Shown: one piece after another, positions 17,827-26,902 of the stretch | Position numbering within the stretch: position 1 is the first letter of the stretch | Layout of the letters: each line of letters begins with the position of its first letter | From: UBA5314 sp964635975 | GTDB lineage: Bacteria > Bacillota > Syntrophomonadia > Syntrophomonadales > Syntrophomonadaceae | Direction of reading: 5' to 3' | DNA length: 64,000 bases | Assembly (NCBI GenBank): GCA_964635975.1 | Contig: CAZWPO010000004.1 | Span: 62,001-126,000 of the forward strand | Program-made: the position numbers and the translations under genes | Notes under the pieces: generated by a model | The model's input: only the letters and a program-made list of their open reading frames with translations | What the model was told of the DNA's origin: nothing | Database searches by the model: none

Positions 17827-17967
17827 CCTCCACTTCCTAAAAACCTCGTCTGGCAGCGGCATATAGAAGTCAATAGCTTCTCTGGGATCATCGATAGGAT
17901 TGACGGATCTGTTGCTATCAGGTTTCGCAGAGTCTCCGATTATTGGTTTCCTTGCACTTTTTGCCAA
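17818..17967 (-). CDS. 49-residue basic microprotein
   Basis: A short gene not easily found by length filters. TTG start at 17967 with an almost perfect Shine-Dalgarno, AGGGGGTGAT (nine of ten matches to AGGAGGTGAT), 3 nt before the start codon when counted from the end of the match. The product starts MAKSARKPIIGDSAKPDS, is basic at both ends, has an acidic patch (IDDPREAIDFYM) and ends EVFRKWRKK. There is no signal peptide or membrane helix. The family is not recognised. It is monocistronic and ends directly at the palindromic terminator. Confidence 0.62.
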   Translation of the reverse strand: MAKSARKPIIGDSAKPDSNRSVNPIDDPREAIDFYMPLPDEVFRKWRKK

Positions 17968-18089
17968 ATTATCACCCCCTATAAGTTCTTAATAATATTT
18001 TTCCCGCCTATCACGATTTATCCCGGCCACTTAATGTAAGAAATACCAGGCAAAACTATGCTAAAAGTTTCGAAATCTCCGTGAAGAAT

Positions 18090-18242
18090 ATGAAAAGAGA
18101 AAATGTCATTGAAAAAGAAAAGACCAATGACACAGAAGAGCTATTTGCAGGCGTGTGTGAGCATCTGATCATGCAGCCTTTTGCCATTAATCCATTATTT
18201 CAGACTATTATGTTAAAAATTATCGATATTAATTCTCAGTAG
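18090..18242 (+). CDS. Possible 50-residue ORF
   Basis: A frame starting MKRENVIEKEKTNDTEE and ending with a hydrophobic segment (NPLFQTIMLKIIDINSQ). The reading frame stays open upstream to about 17983 with coding-like residues, and a GTG lies nine bases before the ATG. There is no ribosome-binding site. It could be a small gene or the remnant of a larger one. Confidence 0.22.
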   Translation: MKRENVIEKEKTNDTEELFAGVCEHLIMQPFAINPLFQTIMLKIIDINSQ

Positions 18243-18294
18243 AGGTTTTCCTGCACAGCCAAATATTTTTCGTTTAGTAGACAGGGTCGCTTGA

Positions 18295-18522
18295 TCAGGC
18301 ATGTGAAACAGGCTCCCCGGTCTCCTTTTCTTCTGCTTGTTCCGCAGCCACTGCACAGGCGTTCAATAATCCTTTATCATATCCATCTTTTTCGGCTTCT
18401 CTCAGACACCTCGGGCAAGGCTCAATCACCACATTTACCCCATTGCTCTCATCGACCGTAGTTAGCGGACACAGGCCTCTACCACACTTAGCACAAAATA
18501 CTTCAAAATAGATCAACGGCAT
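18295..18522 (-). CDS. Small zinc-ribbon-like protein
   Basis: A 75-residue protein with two CxxC pairs, FCAKCGRGLCP near the N-terminus and PCPRCLREA in the middle, arranged as in small zinc ribbons; an acidic Ala/Glu-rich tail follows. The start is well supported by GAGGAGGG 7 nt upstream. Function is unknown; such proteins are often single-domain metal-binding or nucleic-acid-binding factors. Monocistronic. Confidence 0.72.
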   Translation of the reverse strand: MPLIYFEVFCAKCGRGLCPLTTVDESNGVNVVIEPCPRCLREAEKDGYDKGLLNACAVAAEQAEEKETGEPVSHA

Positions 18523-19121
18523 AAATATCCCTCCTCGACCTTTTTGAATACTTCATTACTATCACAGTAGTCTTTCTTTCTCATGACTGTAGAGCTGAAC
18601 TAAAGATGCAAGAACAGATGCTGAAGCGAAGCATTTGCTTTAAAAGAATATGCTTAATAAATAACTGACAGCTTTAAACAATGCACCAACTGATCAGTTA
18701 TGCTCGAAATGCTGGGACCGGATTTTTTTCTACCTCAAGGTTTAAGATAAAAAGGCAGGCAATAAAACTACATCATTCTACTCTTAACAAACATTGCCGG
18801 AGCGCATGAAATATTCCTACTGTTTTTTTTATTATAGTACTGAAGGAACATTATTTCAAAAGAAGCACAATCAGCATTCTATTCCTGCTATTTTAGCGCC
18901 GCCCGGAGTCTGTCGCTGTAAATACGCGGCCATGAAAGCCGTAATTCCCTTTTCATTTACCATACCCCCCCTTAACTTGCCAATTGTTTCGGCCAGTACT
19001 GCGACTTAAAAATGCATTTTTATGACTTTTCTTTAACTATACTCTTGCCCTGAGGCAAGCGCTTATGGTACCATACCCCTATATGGTATATTGTCATCGC
19101 GCAAAGAGGAGGTCTGATACT
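18523..19121. other. 600-bp intergenic region
   Basis: Between divergent genes. A frame at 18794-19009 has no start site and an unlikely composition. No RNA or repeat family was recognised. GAGGAGG at about 19107 is the ribosome-binding site of the Fe-S gene. Confidence 0.3.
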
Positions 19122-20129
19122 ATGGCACTTAACAGGCGATCGTTTTTAAAGGGCGTGGTTTTATCGGGAATAGCAACTGCGGGAATACTGGGCAAGGCCG
19201 GCAGTATATCCGCTCTGGTGGGTCCATCTTCCGAATATGCGACCTTAATTGATCTGGATAAATGTGATGGCTGCACGCTTTATGATACCCCCCAATGTGT
19301 ATTGGCTTGTCGAGACAAAAATAGATCAAATTTTCCGCAGCCCAGGCAGCCTATTGCAGATTACTGGCCCCAAAAAAAGCATGAAGACTGGTCTGACAAG
19401 AAAGATCTGGTCAATCGTTTGACTCCCTACAACTGGACATATGTTCAACATTTAGAGCTTGAATTCAAAGGCAAGCAAGTCAGGGTCCATGTTCCCCGAA
19501 GATGCATGCATTGCGACAATCCCCCTTGTTCCGCGCTGTGTCCTTTCGGAGTCAACAACAAAATGCCGGAAGGGCCGGTTGTGATAGATAGCAATGGATG
19601 CTTCGGGGGCGCCAAGTGCAGGGATGTTTGTCCCTGGCAGATTCCGCAGCGCCAGGCAGGTGTCGGCATCTACCAGGAAATCGCGCCCGATTACGTTGGC
19701 GGAGGTGTGATGTATAAGTGCGACATGTGCCATGATTTAATCTCGCAAGGTCAGGAACCAGCTTGCGTTAGTGCCTGCCCGGCCCAGGCTATTAGCTTTG
19801 GCGAAAAGCAATCCCTCAAATCAGCAGCCCAAAAATGGGCCATGGATAATGATGCTTATATATATGGTGACGTTCAAAATGGCGGCACGTCAACTTTCTA
19901 CATTTCATCGATTCCATTTGATTTAATAAATGAGGCTATAGAGAAACAGGACCAGGACGGAAAAACAGGAAAAATTCACATGAAAACCGCTGTCGAGAAC
20001 CCCCTGAACGAACCTGCTGGTATGCTCAAAGGATTGGTAATAGCACCGTTGGCAGGCTTAATGGCCTCCGGTTTGACAGCATATAAAATTATGAAAGGAG
20101 CAGATGACCATGAAAATACCCAGGCATAA
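19122..20129 (+). CDS. Tat-exported multi-cluster Fe-S protein
   Basis: A 335-residue electron-transfer subunit. ATG 19122 follows GAGGAGGT; the longer frame from 19065 would displace the signal. The twin-arginine motif NRRSFLKG opens a Tat signal peptide (Ala/Gly-rich hydrophobic region to about residue 30). Four Cys groups follow (CDGC...CVLAC; CMHC...CSALCP; CFGGAKCRDVCP; CDMC...CVSACP), the 4x[4Fe-4S] pattern of DmsB/HybA/FdhB-type subunits. A C-terminal hydrophobic stretch (about 308-325) probably anchors it in the membrane. It overlaps the cytochrome b gene by 26 bp, so together they form a membrane redox module. No catalytic molybdopterin or hydrogenase subunit is present on either side. 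Confidence 0.88.
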   Translation: MALNRRSFLKGVVLSGIATAGILGKAGSISALVGPSSEYATLIDLDKCDGCTLYDTPQCVLACRDKNRSNFPQPRQPIADYWPQKKHEDWSDKKDLVNRLTPYNWTYVQHLELEFKGKQVRVHVPRRCMHCDNPPCSALCPFGVNNKMPEGPVVIDSNGCFGGAKCRDVCPWQIPQRQAGVGIYQEIAPDYVGGGVMYKCDMCHDLISQGQEPACVSACPAQAISFGEKQSLKSAAQKWAMDNDAYIYGDVQNGGTSTFYISSIPFDLINEAIEKQDQDGKTGKIHMKTAVENPLNEPAGMLKGLVIAPLAGLMASGLTAYKIMKGADDHENTQA

Positions 20130-20865
20130 TCTCGCAGTTCGTTTTTCCCACTGGGTAACCGCTCTCTCCATATTTGTCTTAATGTTTAGCGGCTTTGGCC
20201 AGATGCCGATATATAAACGTTATTATATCGATCAGATCCCTGCCCTGGGTTGGTCCAGCAACTATGCGATAACCCTGCGTCTGCACTACCTGGCTGCCTG
20301 CGCCCTAATCTTTATCAGCGTATATTATCTGCTTTATCTATGGTTAAGTAAGGAAGCCGATATTTTACCGCGCAAAGGTGATCTCCACGAATCAGGGCAA
20401 ATAATCCTGGCTCTTGTGGGCAAAGGTCAGGAGCCGGAAAACGATAAATACCTGGCAGAACAGCGCCTGGCTTTCATGGTTACATCTGTCTCGATCGGCA
20501 TGCTGATAATCACCGGAGCTTTAAAAGTATATAAGAATCTTGATGCTGGCTTTCTCTCCCCCGATCAGGTTTTCTGGATCGCCCAACTTCACAATTTGTT
20601 CACCATAATACTATTGTTCTCCATCGTATTTCATCTGGGTGCTTTCGTTATCAAGGCCAATCGTTCCCTGCTACCCAGTATGTTCACCGGGGAAATCGAT
20701 AAAGAATATGTTATTGGCAGACATGGCAAGTGGTGGGCTAAATTGGAGGCTGAGCAGGCTGTCAAACATGCCGAGAATAAGCATACGGTGGAATCATTAG
20801 CGCCAGAAAGCCAGGAACAATCATCACAGCAGGATGAAGTGAAAAATGATATTGCTTATTTATAA
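20104..20865 (+). CDS. Di-heme cytochrome b, formate-dehydrogenase gamma type
   Basis: A 253-residue protein with four transmembrane helices (about 14-36, 57-80, 121-142, 157-180). His residues in RFSHW, LRLHYLAA, AQLHNLFT and IVFHLGAF match the two heme-b ligand pairs of the cytochrome b561/FdnI family. The N-terminus IPRHNLAVRFSHWV is typical. The C-terminal 45 residues are charged and Gln/Glu-rich. ATG 20104 is preceded by AAAGGAG and lies inside the upstream Fe-S gene. It probably passes electrons between the exported Fe-S subunit and the quinone pool. The catalytic partner must be encoded elsewhere. Confidence 0.88.
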   Translation: MTMKIPRHNLAVRFSHWVTALSIFVLMFSGFGQMPIYKRYYIDQIPALGWSSNYAITLRLHYLAACALIFISVYYLLYLWLSKEADILPRKGDLHESGQIILALVGKGQEPENDKYLAEQRLAFMVTSVSIGMLIITGALKVYKNLDAGFLSPDQVFWIAQLHNLFTIILLFSIVFHLGAFVIKANRSLLPSMFTGEIDKEYVIGRHGKWWAKLEAEQAVKHAENKHTVESLAPESQEQSSQQDEVKNDIAYL

Positions 20866-20907
20866 TACTTACCTTATAGCCGCCCTCGCTAAACCGATAT
20901 AAGAAAA

Positions 20908-21120
20908 CAGCCCCTGTTACGGGGCTGTCCAGGTTGTCAAAGAAGTTGGCAAGCTGGCAGGGCGAGCAAAAAAGTTGAAGATCGCGGAATAAACAAAGCC
21001 CGAGATTGAGGCGTACCTGAGTACGTTGATTGAACGGGCTTTGTGAAATGACAATGATATTCGGCTTTTTTGACGGTCTGAACAGCCCCTGTTACGAGGC
21101 TGTCAGACCATCAAAAAGGC
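20908..21120. repeat. Composite palindromic intergenic element, copy A
   Basis: This spacer is nested inverted repeats. ACAGCCCCTGTTACGGGGCT occurs at about 20917 and again with one change at about 21081. A hairpin with loop AGAAG is at 20929-20957 (TTGTCAA-AGAAG-TTGGCAA). GGCAGGGCGAGCAAAAAA follows at 20956. AAAGCCCG/CGGGCTTT form a stem at 20995-21042, and an 18-bp imperfect stem spans 21064-21120. Pieces recur at 41886-41935 and 54528-54691, so this is a dispersed family. Confidence 0.75.
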
Positions 21121-21162
21121 TCGCAACATGGCCGTCGTGGAAAAACGGTGATGAAGCATGGT

Positions 21163-21813
21163 CTAATGAGCAAATACGTGTTTCCCTATGGTTATTGTAA
21201 CAGGACGGCTCCAGATCCATTTATTTGTCGCGGTGACTGGATTCCAGTAATATATGGCATTATGGGTCGGATCCCAACCATCCAGGGCAGCCTGGGCCGC
21301 TTTATAGGCTTCCTGGTCAGGCTGCAGATAATACTGTCCGTCACTTACAGCAGTAAACGCCCCTGGTTCGAATATTACCTCATTAACGGTATTACCGAAC
21401 TTACCAGACTCGACCCGGTTCAAAACCACTGCCGCTATCGCTACCTGACCGGTGAAGGACTCCCCGCGCGCTTCGCCATAGATTACTTTGGCGAGACTGT
21501 CCAGGTTGCAGCTATGTCTGCTAACCGAACTCCTCGAAGCTGCAACTGCCCGTTCTGCCTGGTAAGGTGCCGTTTCGACTGCCTTTGCATTGAGGGCTGT
21601 CGTTTTTTCGGGAACTGCACCTGCAGACTCGGAAGGAGCATCAACGGCAACCGCCTTCTCATCCACCTTCTGCATGGGATCGGAGTCCTGAACTAGGGCC
21701 GTTGGTGCTTTGTCACCTATGAGAGCAAGCGCTATCACAGGTATATTCAAGCTTATTAAACCCAGTATTGCTATCAAGAGTATAATTGACACTGTCTTTT
21801 GCTTTTGTTTCAT
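21163..21813 (-). CDS. SleB-like cell wall hydrolase
   Basis: A 216-residue exported protein. ATG 21813 is preceded by AAAGGGTGAG. Residues 1-33 give an N-terminal membrane/signal segment (KQKQKTVSIILLIAILGLI). An Ala/Glu-rich linker of about 65 residues follows, then the Hydrolase_2 domain: LAKVIYGEARGESFTGQVAI with the catalytic Glu of GEARGE, AAVVLNRV, EPGAFTAV, and the closing IYYWNP and HVFAH. This family contains SleB and CwlJ, spore cortex lytic enzymes. It lacks the SleB peptidoglycan-binding domain, so general wall hydrolysis is an alternative to germination. Monocistronic. Confidence 0.88.
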   Translation of the reverse strand: MKQKQKTVSIILLIAILGLISLNIPVIALALIGDKAPTALVQDSDPMQKVDEKAVAVDAPSESAGAVPEKTTALNAKAVETAPYQAERAVAASRSSVSRHSCNLDSLAKVIYGEARGESFTGQVAIAAVVLNRVESGKFGNTVNEVIFEPGAFTAVSDGQYYLQPDQEAYKAAQAALDGWDPTHNAIYYWNPVTATNKWIWSRPVTITIGKHVFAH

Positions 21814-22262
21814 AGTACTCACCCTTTCGCTGTCCCATTCTACTAACTTAACAGCCGATTTACAAATCACGTTTACCGAGTATAGGCTTTTATAGTCCGT
21901 AGATAAACATTAGCGCATCGTACCGTCTACGGATTAAGCGCGAATGCTTACAGATACTTATTCTTACAGTGCAGTACCATTTTGTCCCAATTGCCTGCTT
22001 CCAAAAAGTTCTAATTGCCACAATACAATCATGCTTGTGGTATATTTTGGCGAACTACCATAAATCCCTGGCTGCCTGGCTTAAACAGGTCTTCATGATA
22101 GCTCTGACAATAATCGATGGAGGAAAAATTTTGCATAATCGGGCACGCTTCTCACATTGGATAATAAACAATAACTACCGGAGATGCTATAATTTGCAGG
22201 CAATATAGGTTAGATATGGAACAAATCAGTTGGCCGAGTTAGAGCTGGGGACCCCTGTCCAG
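21814..22262. other. 450-bp intergenic region
   Basis: No gene with a supported start, no terminator and no repeat was recognised. A frame at 21969-22208 has improbable composition and lacks a ribosome-binding site. Confidence 0.3.
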
Positions 22263-23654
22263 CTACGGATTCTTCTTATCGTTATCCCTACCTTTATCGT
22301 CATGGTGCAGCGCTTTTTTGGCGGGCACGCTGCGCAAGGGAGCTAATCGGTAAATATAATATACTAGCGAGTAAATACCCAGCAGCGCCAGGCCGGCGAA
22401 AAGACCTGAGCCCTGTCCGGGAATCAAAGGCATGGTTATTATGACGACAGCCAGGCTGACAATTCCAGCCCAGGTAGTATAAGGATAGCCAATCAATTGG
22501 CAATTCCCCTGGGGAGGACAGCCAAATCTTTTGCGATATCTGAGATGGGTCAGCATTATGGCCAGGTAGGCGAAGAGCAGTGAAAAACCTCCTGAACTGA
22601 CCAGGAAAATGTAAATACTATTGGGTAGCACATAGGATAAGCTTACACTAAGCAGCATGGCAATGCCCGAGAACAAAATGCCCTTTTGAGGCACATCCCC
22701 GCGGTCGATAAGCACAGTCGGAGCATCTCCATTATCAGCTAGAGAGCGCAGCATCCTGCCCAGGCCAAAAGTAGCCGCCAGCATCGTAGATAGAATGGCA
22801 GTTACCAGCACCAGGTTTACCAGCCCGGCAGCCACCCCCAGTCCCTGAACATTTAAAGCTGCGACCATGGGACCTACATTTGCTGACAGTCCGGTTGTGG
22901 ATATGAGGGGAAGCAGCAGGGCAATTACTGCCAGGTATAATCCAAGCAGGGAGATCACTGTCGCGCGTATAGCACGGGGAACCGTCTTGTGCGGATTGCG
23001 CGCTTCAGAAGCAGCCAGCCCGATGACTTCAAATCCAGCATAGCTGAAAATAACTATAAGCATCGCCCCTGCCAACCCCCCTATTCCATTGGGAAAAAAC
23101 ATTTCATTCTGCACTGCTCCAAGACCCACCGCAGTTCGGGCGGGAAATACTCCGCCGATCAATGCGGCGGCTATTCCGACAAATATCACGACCGCCATTA
23201 ATTTAACAGCTGCCAGGCTGCTCTCCAGTTTCGTCACCAGATGGGCCCCCATTAGATTCACAAGGGTAATGGATGCGACGATACTAATTGACAATAGTGG
23301 CAGGGATAGACTGGGAAACCACGATCTGATAAGAATTGAAGCAGCCGTAGCTTCACTGGACATAGCCAGGACCATACCGGTCCAATATACCCAGCCTACC
23401 AGGAAACCTGAGAAAGGACCGTATGCTTCTGCTGCATAGGTACGAAAAGAGCCGGGATGGGGATTGGCCACCGTCATTTCCGATAATGCGGTTAGGATGA
23501 GATAGGTCATTATGCCCCCGATTATAAAGCCGATAATTATCGAAGGTCCTGCCGACCGGATGGCAATAGATGAGCCAAGGAAAAAGGAACCACCCACTAC
23601 TGTTCCCAGGCCCAGCATGGTGAGCTGGAAGGCAGATAGACCAACTTTTTGCAT
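22263..23654 (-). CDS. APC-family amino acid permease
   Basis: A 463-residue transporter with twelve hydrophobic helices. The opening helix GLGTVVGGSFFLGSSIAIRSAGP carries the glycine-rich G-(S/A/T)-G substrate site of the amino acid-polyamine-organocation superfamily, and SYAGFEVIGLAASEARNP is the typical TM6-loop region. It most resembles the GABA/aromatic AAT permeases; the exact substrate cannot be told. Cationic tail rich in Lys and Asp. AGGGGGTAG precedes the ATG by 5 nt. Monocistronic. Confidence 0.9.
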   Translation of the reverse strand: MQKVGLSAFQLTMLGLGTVVGGSFFLGSSIAIRSAGPSIIIGFIIGGIMTYLILTALSEMTVANPHPGSFRTYAAEAYGPFSGFLVGWVYWTGMVLAMSSEATAASILIRSWFPSLSLPLLSISIVASITLVNLMGAHLVTKLESSLAAVKLMAVVIFVGIAAALIGGVFPARTAVGLGAVQNEMFFPNGIGGLAGAMLIVIFSYAGFEVIGLAASEARNPHKTVPRAIRATVISLLGLYLAVIALLLPLISTTGLSANVGPMVAALNVQGLGVAAGLVNLVLVTAILSTMLAATFGLGRMLRSLADNGDAPTVLIDRGDVPQKGILFSGIAMLLSVSLSYVLPNSIYIFLVSSGGFSLLFAYLAIMLTHLRYRKRFGCPPQGNCQLIGYPYTTWAGIVSLAVVIITMPLIPGQGSGLFAGLALLGIYSLVYYIYRLAPLRSVPAKKALHHDDKGRDNDKKNP

Positions 23655-23765
23655 ATTTCTACCCCCTGTAATGCTTTAATCCTATATAGTTTGTCACCGA
23701 GCAGGCATAATAATAACATTTTAAATGGTAAAATCCAGCGGGACTGAGATATCGAAAAGCGGGAA

Positions 23766-23797
23766 AAATAAGAGCCCCTTTAAAGGAGCCTGTGGAG
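23766..23797 (-). terminator. Terminator downstream of the DUF3160 operon
   Basis: On the minus strand GGCTCCTTTAAAGGGGCTC is a near-palindrome followed by TTATTTTT. It lies about 105 bp after the stop of the 23900-24544 gene. The stem has one G-T pair and the centre must open as the loop. Confidence 0.55.
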
Positions 23798-23899
23798 ATG
23801 ATTCTAGAGGCCGGCAGAAGCTACGTTGTCATATTTATCCAATATTGCAATAACTGCCCTGCGGGAATTTTCCCGGTGGATAGAACACCTTTTTTAATT

Positions 23900-24544
23900 T
23901 TACCGACTACTGGTCGCTGTCCCATCGTCTAGATCGACCTGATAAAAACCCCATCCCTGCCATTGTAAAACAATCGTACGATTCCCGTCCGATACAGGAC
24001 TTCTTGCTTCTAAAGGACTGCCTTCCAGAACTACCAGTTCATTCTTGCCATCGCAGTTAATATCCTGCACCTCAAGAGTCAGTATTGGGCAAATCAGGGC
24101 CGAGGACATCCAAACTGGTTTGACGTGGCCGCATACCAGGCCATAGACAAATAGATGATTGGTCCATTCAGTATCCGGCCCGTTCACCCAGAAAGGTTTG
24201 GAGCTGCCATAGCTGCCTTTTTTCCATAAAACCAGCAATAGATCATCAGCCCCGTCGTTGTTTGCATCACCCAGGACAAATGATTCGATCTGCCAGTCCG
24301 CCGGCGACTCCCATAACAGCTCATTGCTCACCCAAATAGTCAGTCTTCCCTTTTGAAGAACATATTGTTCCGGAGTATTGTCCCGGTCGAGATCGCAGCA
24401 TTGCGCATATACCGCAGCGTCTTCCGGTTCGTATCCCCGGGTGGTATAGCCTCCCTCAACTGCCAGGATAATGCTCGCTAAAAGCAGCAGCCCTGCGAAG
24501 CATATCAGACGCCTCTTACAAACTGGCCCACGCTTAATGTCCAT
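23900..24544 (-). CDS. Exported protein with FG-GAP/VCBS-like repeats
   Basis: A 214-residue protein with a Lys/Arg-rich N-terminus and one hydrophobic helix (about 12-30), so it is anchored or secreted. Two Asp/Asn calcium-like loops, DANNDGADDLLLV and DINCDGKNELVV, plus CDLDRDNTPEQ have the DxDxDG spacing of VCBS/FG-GAP blades. Trp-rich segments resemble a small beta-propeller fragment. It begins 6 bp after the DUF3160 lipoprotein, so it is co-translated and probably works with it outside the cell. Function is unknown. Confidence 0.65.
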   Translation of the reverse strand: MDIKRGPVCKRRLICFAGLLLLASIILAVEGGYTTRGYEPEDAAVYAQCCDLDRDNTPEQYVLQKGRLTIWVSNELLWESPADWQIESFVLGDANNDGADDLLLVLWKKGSYGSSKPFWVNGPDTEWTNHLFVYGLVCGHVKPVWMSSALICPILTLEVQDINCDGKNELVVLEGSPLEARSPVSDGNRTIVLQWQGWGFYQVDLDDGTATSSR

Positions 24545-24550
24545 CCCTGC

Positions 24551-26728
24551 TTACTCCCAGACAGGTATGACCCGGATGTCGCCTGGAGTGATAAAAGCTG
24601 AAGTCCAGCCTGGCATCGCTGGATTCTGGTCGCTGGACAACTGCTGCTGCCACTCTTTGTCGCTCAGGCGGTTGGTGGCCGGCCAGGCAAATTCATAATA
24701 GGAATAAACCCCTCCCATGGCAACGCGCAGCTCTCCCTCGACGGGAACCACTGCATAGATAGTGGAAATATAACCGGTGCCCTCTTCTAAGGCCACGCCC
24801 GGAGCAGTCGCCACATCTGCCACCAGGGCTGCCGGGTTGTCAAAAAGCTCGGAGCGTGTCTCAACACCTTTATCGCGGAGGGCCTCCAGCCAGAAGTGCT
24901 CCAGCTGCGCGCCGAAACTGCGGATAAGCTCATATTCCTGATCAGATAGCGGAGAATTAGAAAGCTCTTTTTCCGAGATGGTCTTTAATATGAGAGCCAG
25001 CTCCTGCAGTTTTACCAGGCTATCCCGATCATTCGCAGCTAGAAGGCTCCGGCTTGCCAGGCCTTCCCGGGTCATGGCGCTTAATGAAGCCAGGCGACCA
25101 TAGATATAAGGATTCGGCTCCACATATCCCCGATCATCCCTTGCTTCTCCCCCTCCTCCGGCCTCGGCATAGACTCCCTTGCTGTAAAGAATAGTGTCGT
25201 GTTTCAGCTCGGTCCAACTGCCCAGAAAGCTGTTGAGCTCCTTGCGAGTCCAAGCCTGGTTAGTCATAAAGGATGGATAACCTTCAGGCTTGGGGGCAGT
25301 AAGGGGCTGAATGGTATAAAGCCACCCCCAGTACAGGTTCTGGGTCCACTGGTCTCTGCCCAGCCCGGTAATATAGTTCTTTATTTTGGCCATATTTTCC
25401 GGATAGTTCTGATAAGCAGTATCGCCGCTTTCCTGGAGGATTTTATAAGCTTCGGCAGATCCCATGGCTGCCGGGATATCAAGGCCTTTTGGCAGCATGC
25501 GGCGCTCGCCAGCCTGATTTTCCTTTACCTCCCGGTAGATTAAGTGCTGGAATATTGCCGCATCGAGTGTGAACCTTTGACCCATCAAACGGAATCCCTT
25601 GATAGCGCTTTCACGGTCGGGCTGAATGTTTTCATCATAGATAGGTATCGAATTTATAGCCGGGGCAGGAAGGTTGTGGGCCCGGGCCATAAAATCCTTC
25701 CATTTTACTTCATCACCGGTCAGCTGAGATGCCGATGGTATGCCTCCATAAGCCTCTTTTAACATCAGTGAATACTGGTTAAAATTTAAATCGTCACTCT
25801 GGCCGGAAAAAAAACTGGTGCTTGCATATATATTGTCCCAGGACTTCAAAGCATCATTTTGGGTCAGCATTAGCGTTATCAAAGCTGCCGAACGGGTTTC
25901 ATCTTCATTACTAATTCTAAAAGTCATTCTTCCGTACCACATCATGGCTTTGAAGTAATTCTTCAGCTCTTCAGATGAATCGTAATGCCCTCGCGGAATA
26001 TACTGAGTGTAGTCCTCCTGCAGGCTTTCCAGCGCATTCACAGTGGCCCCCAGATTCATCACCGGAGAGATTGCAGTCTCCTGGTGCCTATTAATCAGAG
26101 CCAACTCTTGCTCGACAACAGTCTGAACCGGTGCAGGGATGGGTGTATAAGGATCTAGGAGACGACTTCCCACCGCAAAAAAGGCCAGATTACGGCGAGC
26201 TGCATTTTCCCATGCGCTTCCCCGCATTTGCTCCAGAAGGTTGACAGACTGATCGAGCAGGCTGGCATTCAACACCTTCAACTGGGCTGTGAGTTCATTT
26301 TTTTCAAGCGTTCGCAGCAGGTGGTTAAAAAAGAGGTGATAATTGTGCAGCATGGAATCGCTGCTAATAAAATTGGGGATCCCATCATAGCGGTTAGGCT
26401 CATAAATTTCGAAAAACTCCCTTGCTCTACCAGGTTCCACTACAAACGCGTTTTGCACCAGCAGAGCTTTTGCGTCGGGGGAAAAGGAAAATCGTTCGAT
26501 GTTTGTGATATTGCTTAAATCAGCCGACACTTTATAAGCCGGCACAGCGGGTTGAACGTTCACCGGGTAGTCCTGGTAAGGAGCAAATTTAGCCGCTGCT
26601 GCCGTTTGGGTCATTTGTGCGGGCGGCGGGTCCTTTTCCGCACTGGTTTTGGAGCATCCGCTCGCCATACCAAGCGCAAGGACGAACAAAATAAACAAAC
26701 TGCCTGGAACCATAAATCGCGAAGTCAT
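24551..26728 (-). CDS. DUF3160 lipoprotein
   Basis: A 725-residue lipoprotein from the ATG at 26728 (GAGGAGGT 9 nt upstream; the frame extends to 26794 without a site). The signal ends in a lipobox-like MASGCSK, with Cys at about residue 25. The long helical body contains blocks I recognise as DUF3160: SFSPDAKALLVQNAFVV, EPNRYDGIPNFISSDSMLHNYHLFF, and late Trp-rich repeats. It was first noted in spore-forming Clostridia and archaea; biochemical function is unknown. It is followed immediately by an exported FG-GAP-like protein. Upstream, 26729-26902 is the shared promoter region with a divergent lipoprotein. Confidence 0.83.
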   Translation of the reverse strand: MTSRFMVPGSLFILFVLALGMASGCSKTSAEKDPPPAQMTQTAAAAKFAPYQDYPVNVQPAVPAYKVSADLSNITNIERFSFSPDAKALLVQNAFVVEPGRAREFFEIYEPNRYDGIPNFISSDSMLHNYHLFFNHLLRTLEKNELTAQLKVLNASLLDQSVNLLEQMRGSAWENAARRNLAFFAVGSRLLDPYTPIPAPVQTVVEQELALINRHQETAISPVMNLGATVNALESLQEDYTQYIPRGHYDSSEELKNYFKAMMWYGRMTFRISNEDETRSAALITLMLTQNDALKSWDNIYASTSFFSGQSDDLNFNQYSLMLKEAYGGIPSASQLTGDEVKWKDFMARAHNLPAPAINSIPIYDENIQPDRESAIKGFRLMGQRFTLDAAIFQHLIYREVKENQAGERRMLPKGLDIPAAMGSAEAYKILQESGDTAYQNYPENMAKIKNYITGLGRDQWTQNLYWGWLYTIQPLTAPKPEGYPSFMTNQAWTRKELNSFLGSWTELKHDTILYSKGVYAEAGGGGEARDDRGYVEPNPYIYGRLASLSAMTREGLASRSLLAANDRDSLVKLQELALILKTISEKELSNSPLSDQEYELIRSFGAQLEHFWLEALRDKGVETRSELFDNPAALVADVATAPGVALEEGTGYISTIYAVVPVEGELRVAMGGVYSYYEFAWPATNRLSDKEWQQQLSSDQNPAMPGWTSAFITPGDIRVIPVWE

Positions 26729-26902
26729 CACCAGTCTACCTCCTCTGCCACCGGTTAAGCCCAGACCTGAACTTAACAAAACCATCACTATCAAGTGCCA
26801 ATGGAAATTTTTCTATGCTCATTATACAATGGATAAAACTCATTCCCTATGTAAATATTTCTTGTCCCGCCTATTTAAGAGCGAAGGGGAGAAACGATTA
26901 TA

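Noticed and set aside
18794..19009. 71-residue frame
   Set aside because: Composition is improbable, no start site is present and it lies in AT-rich intergenic DNA.
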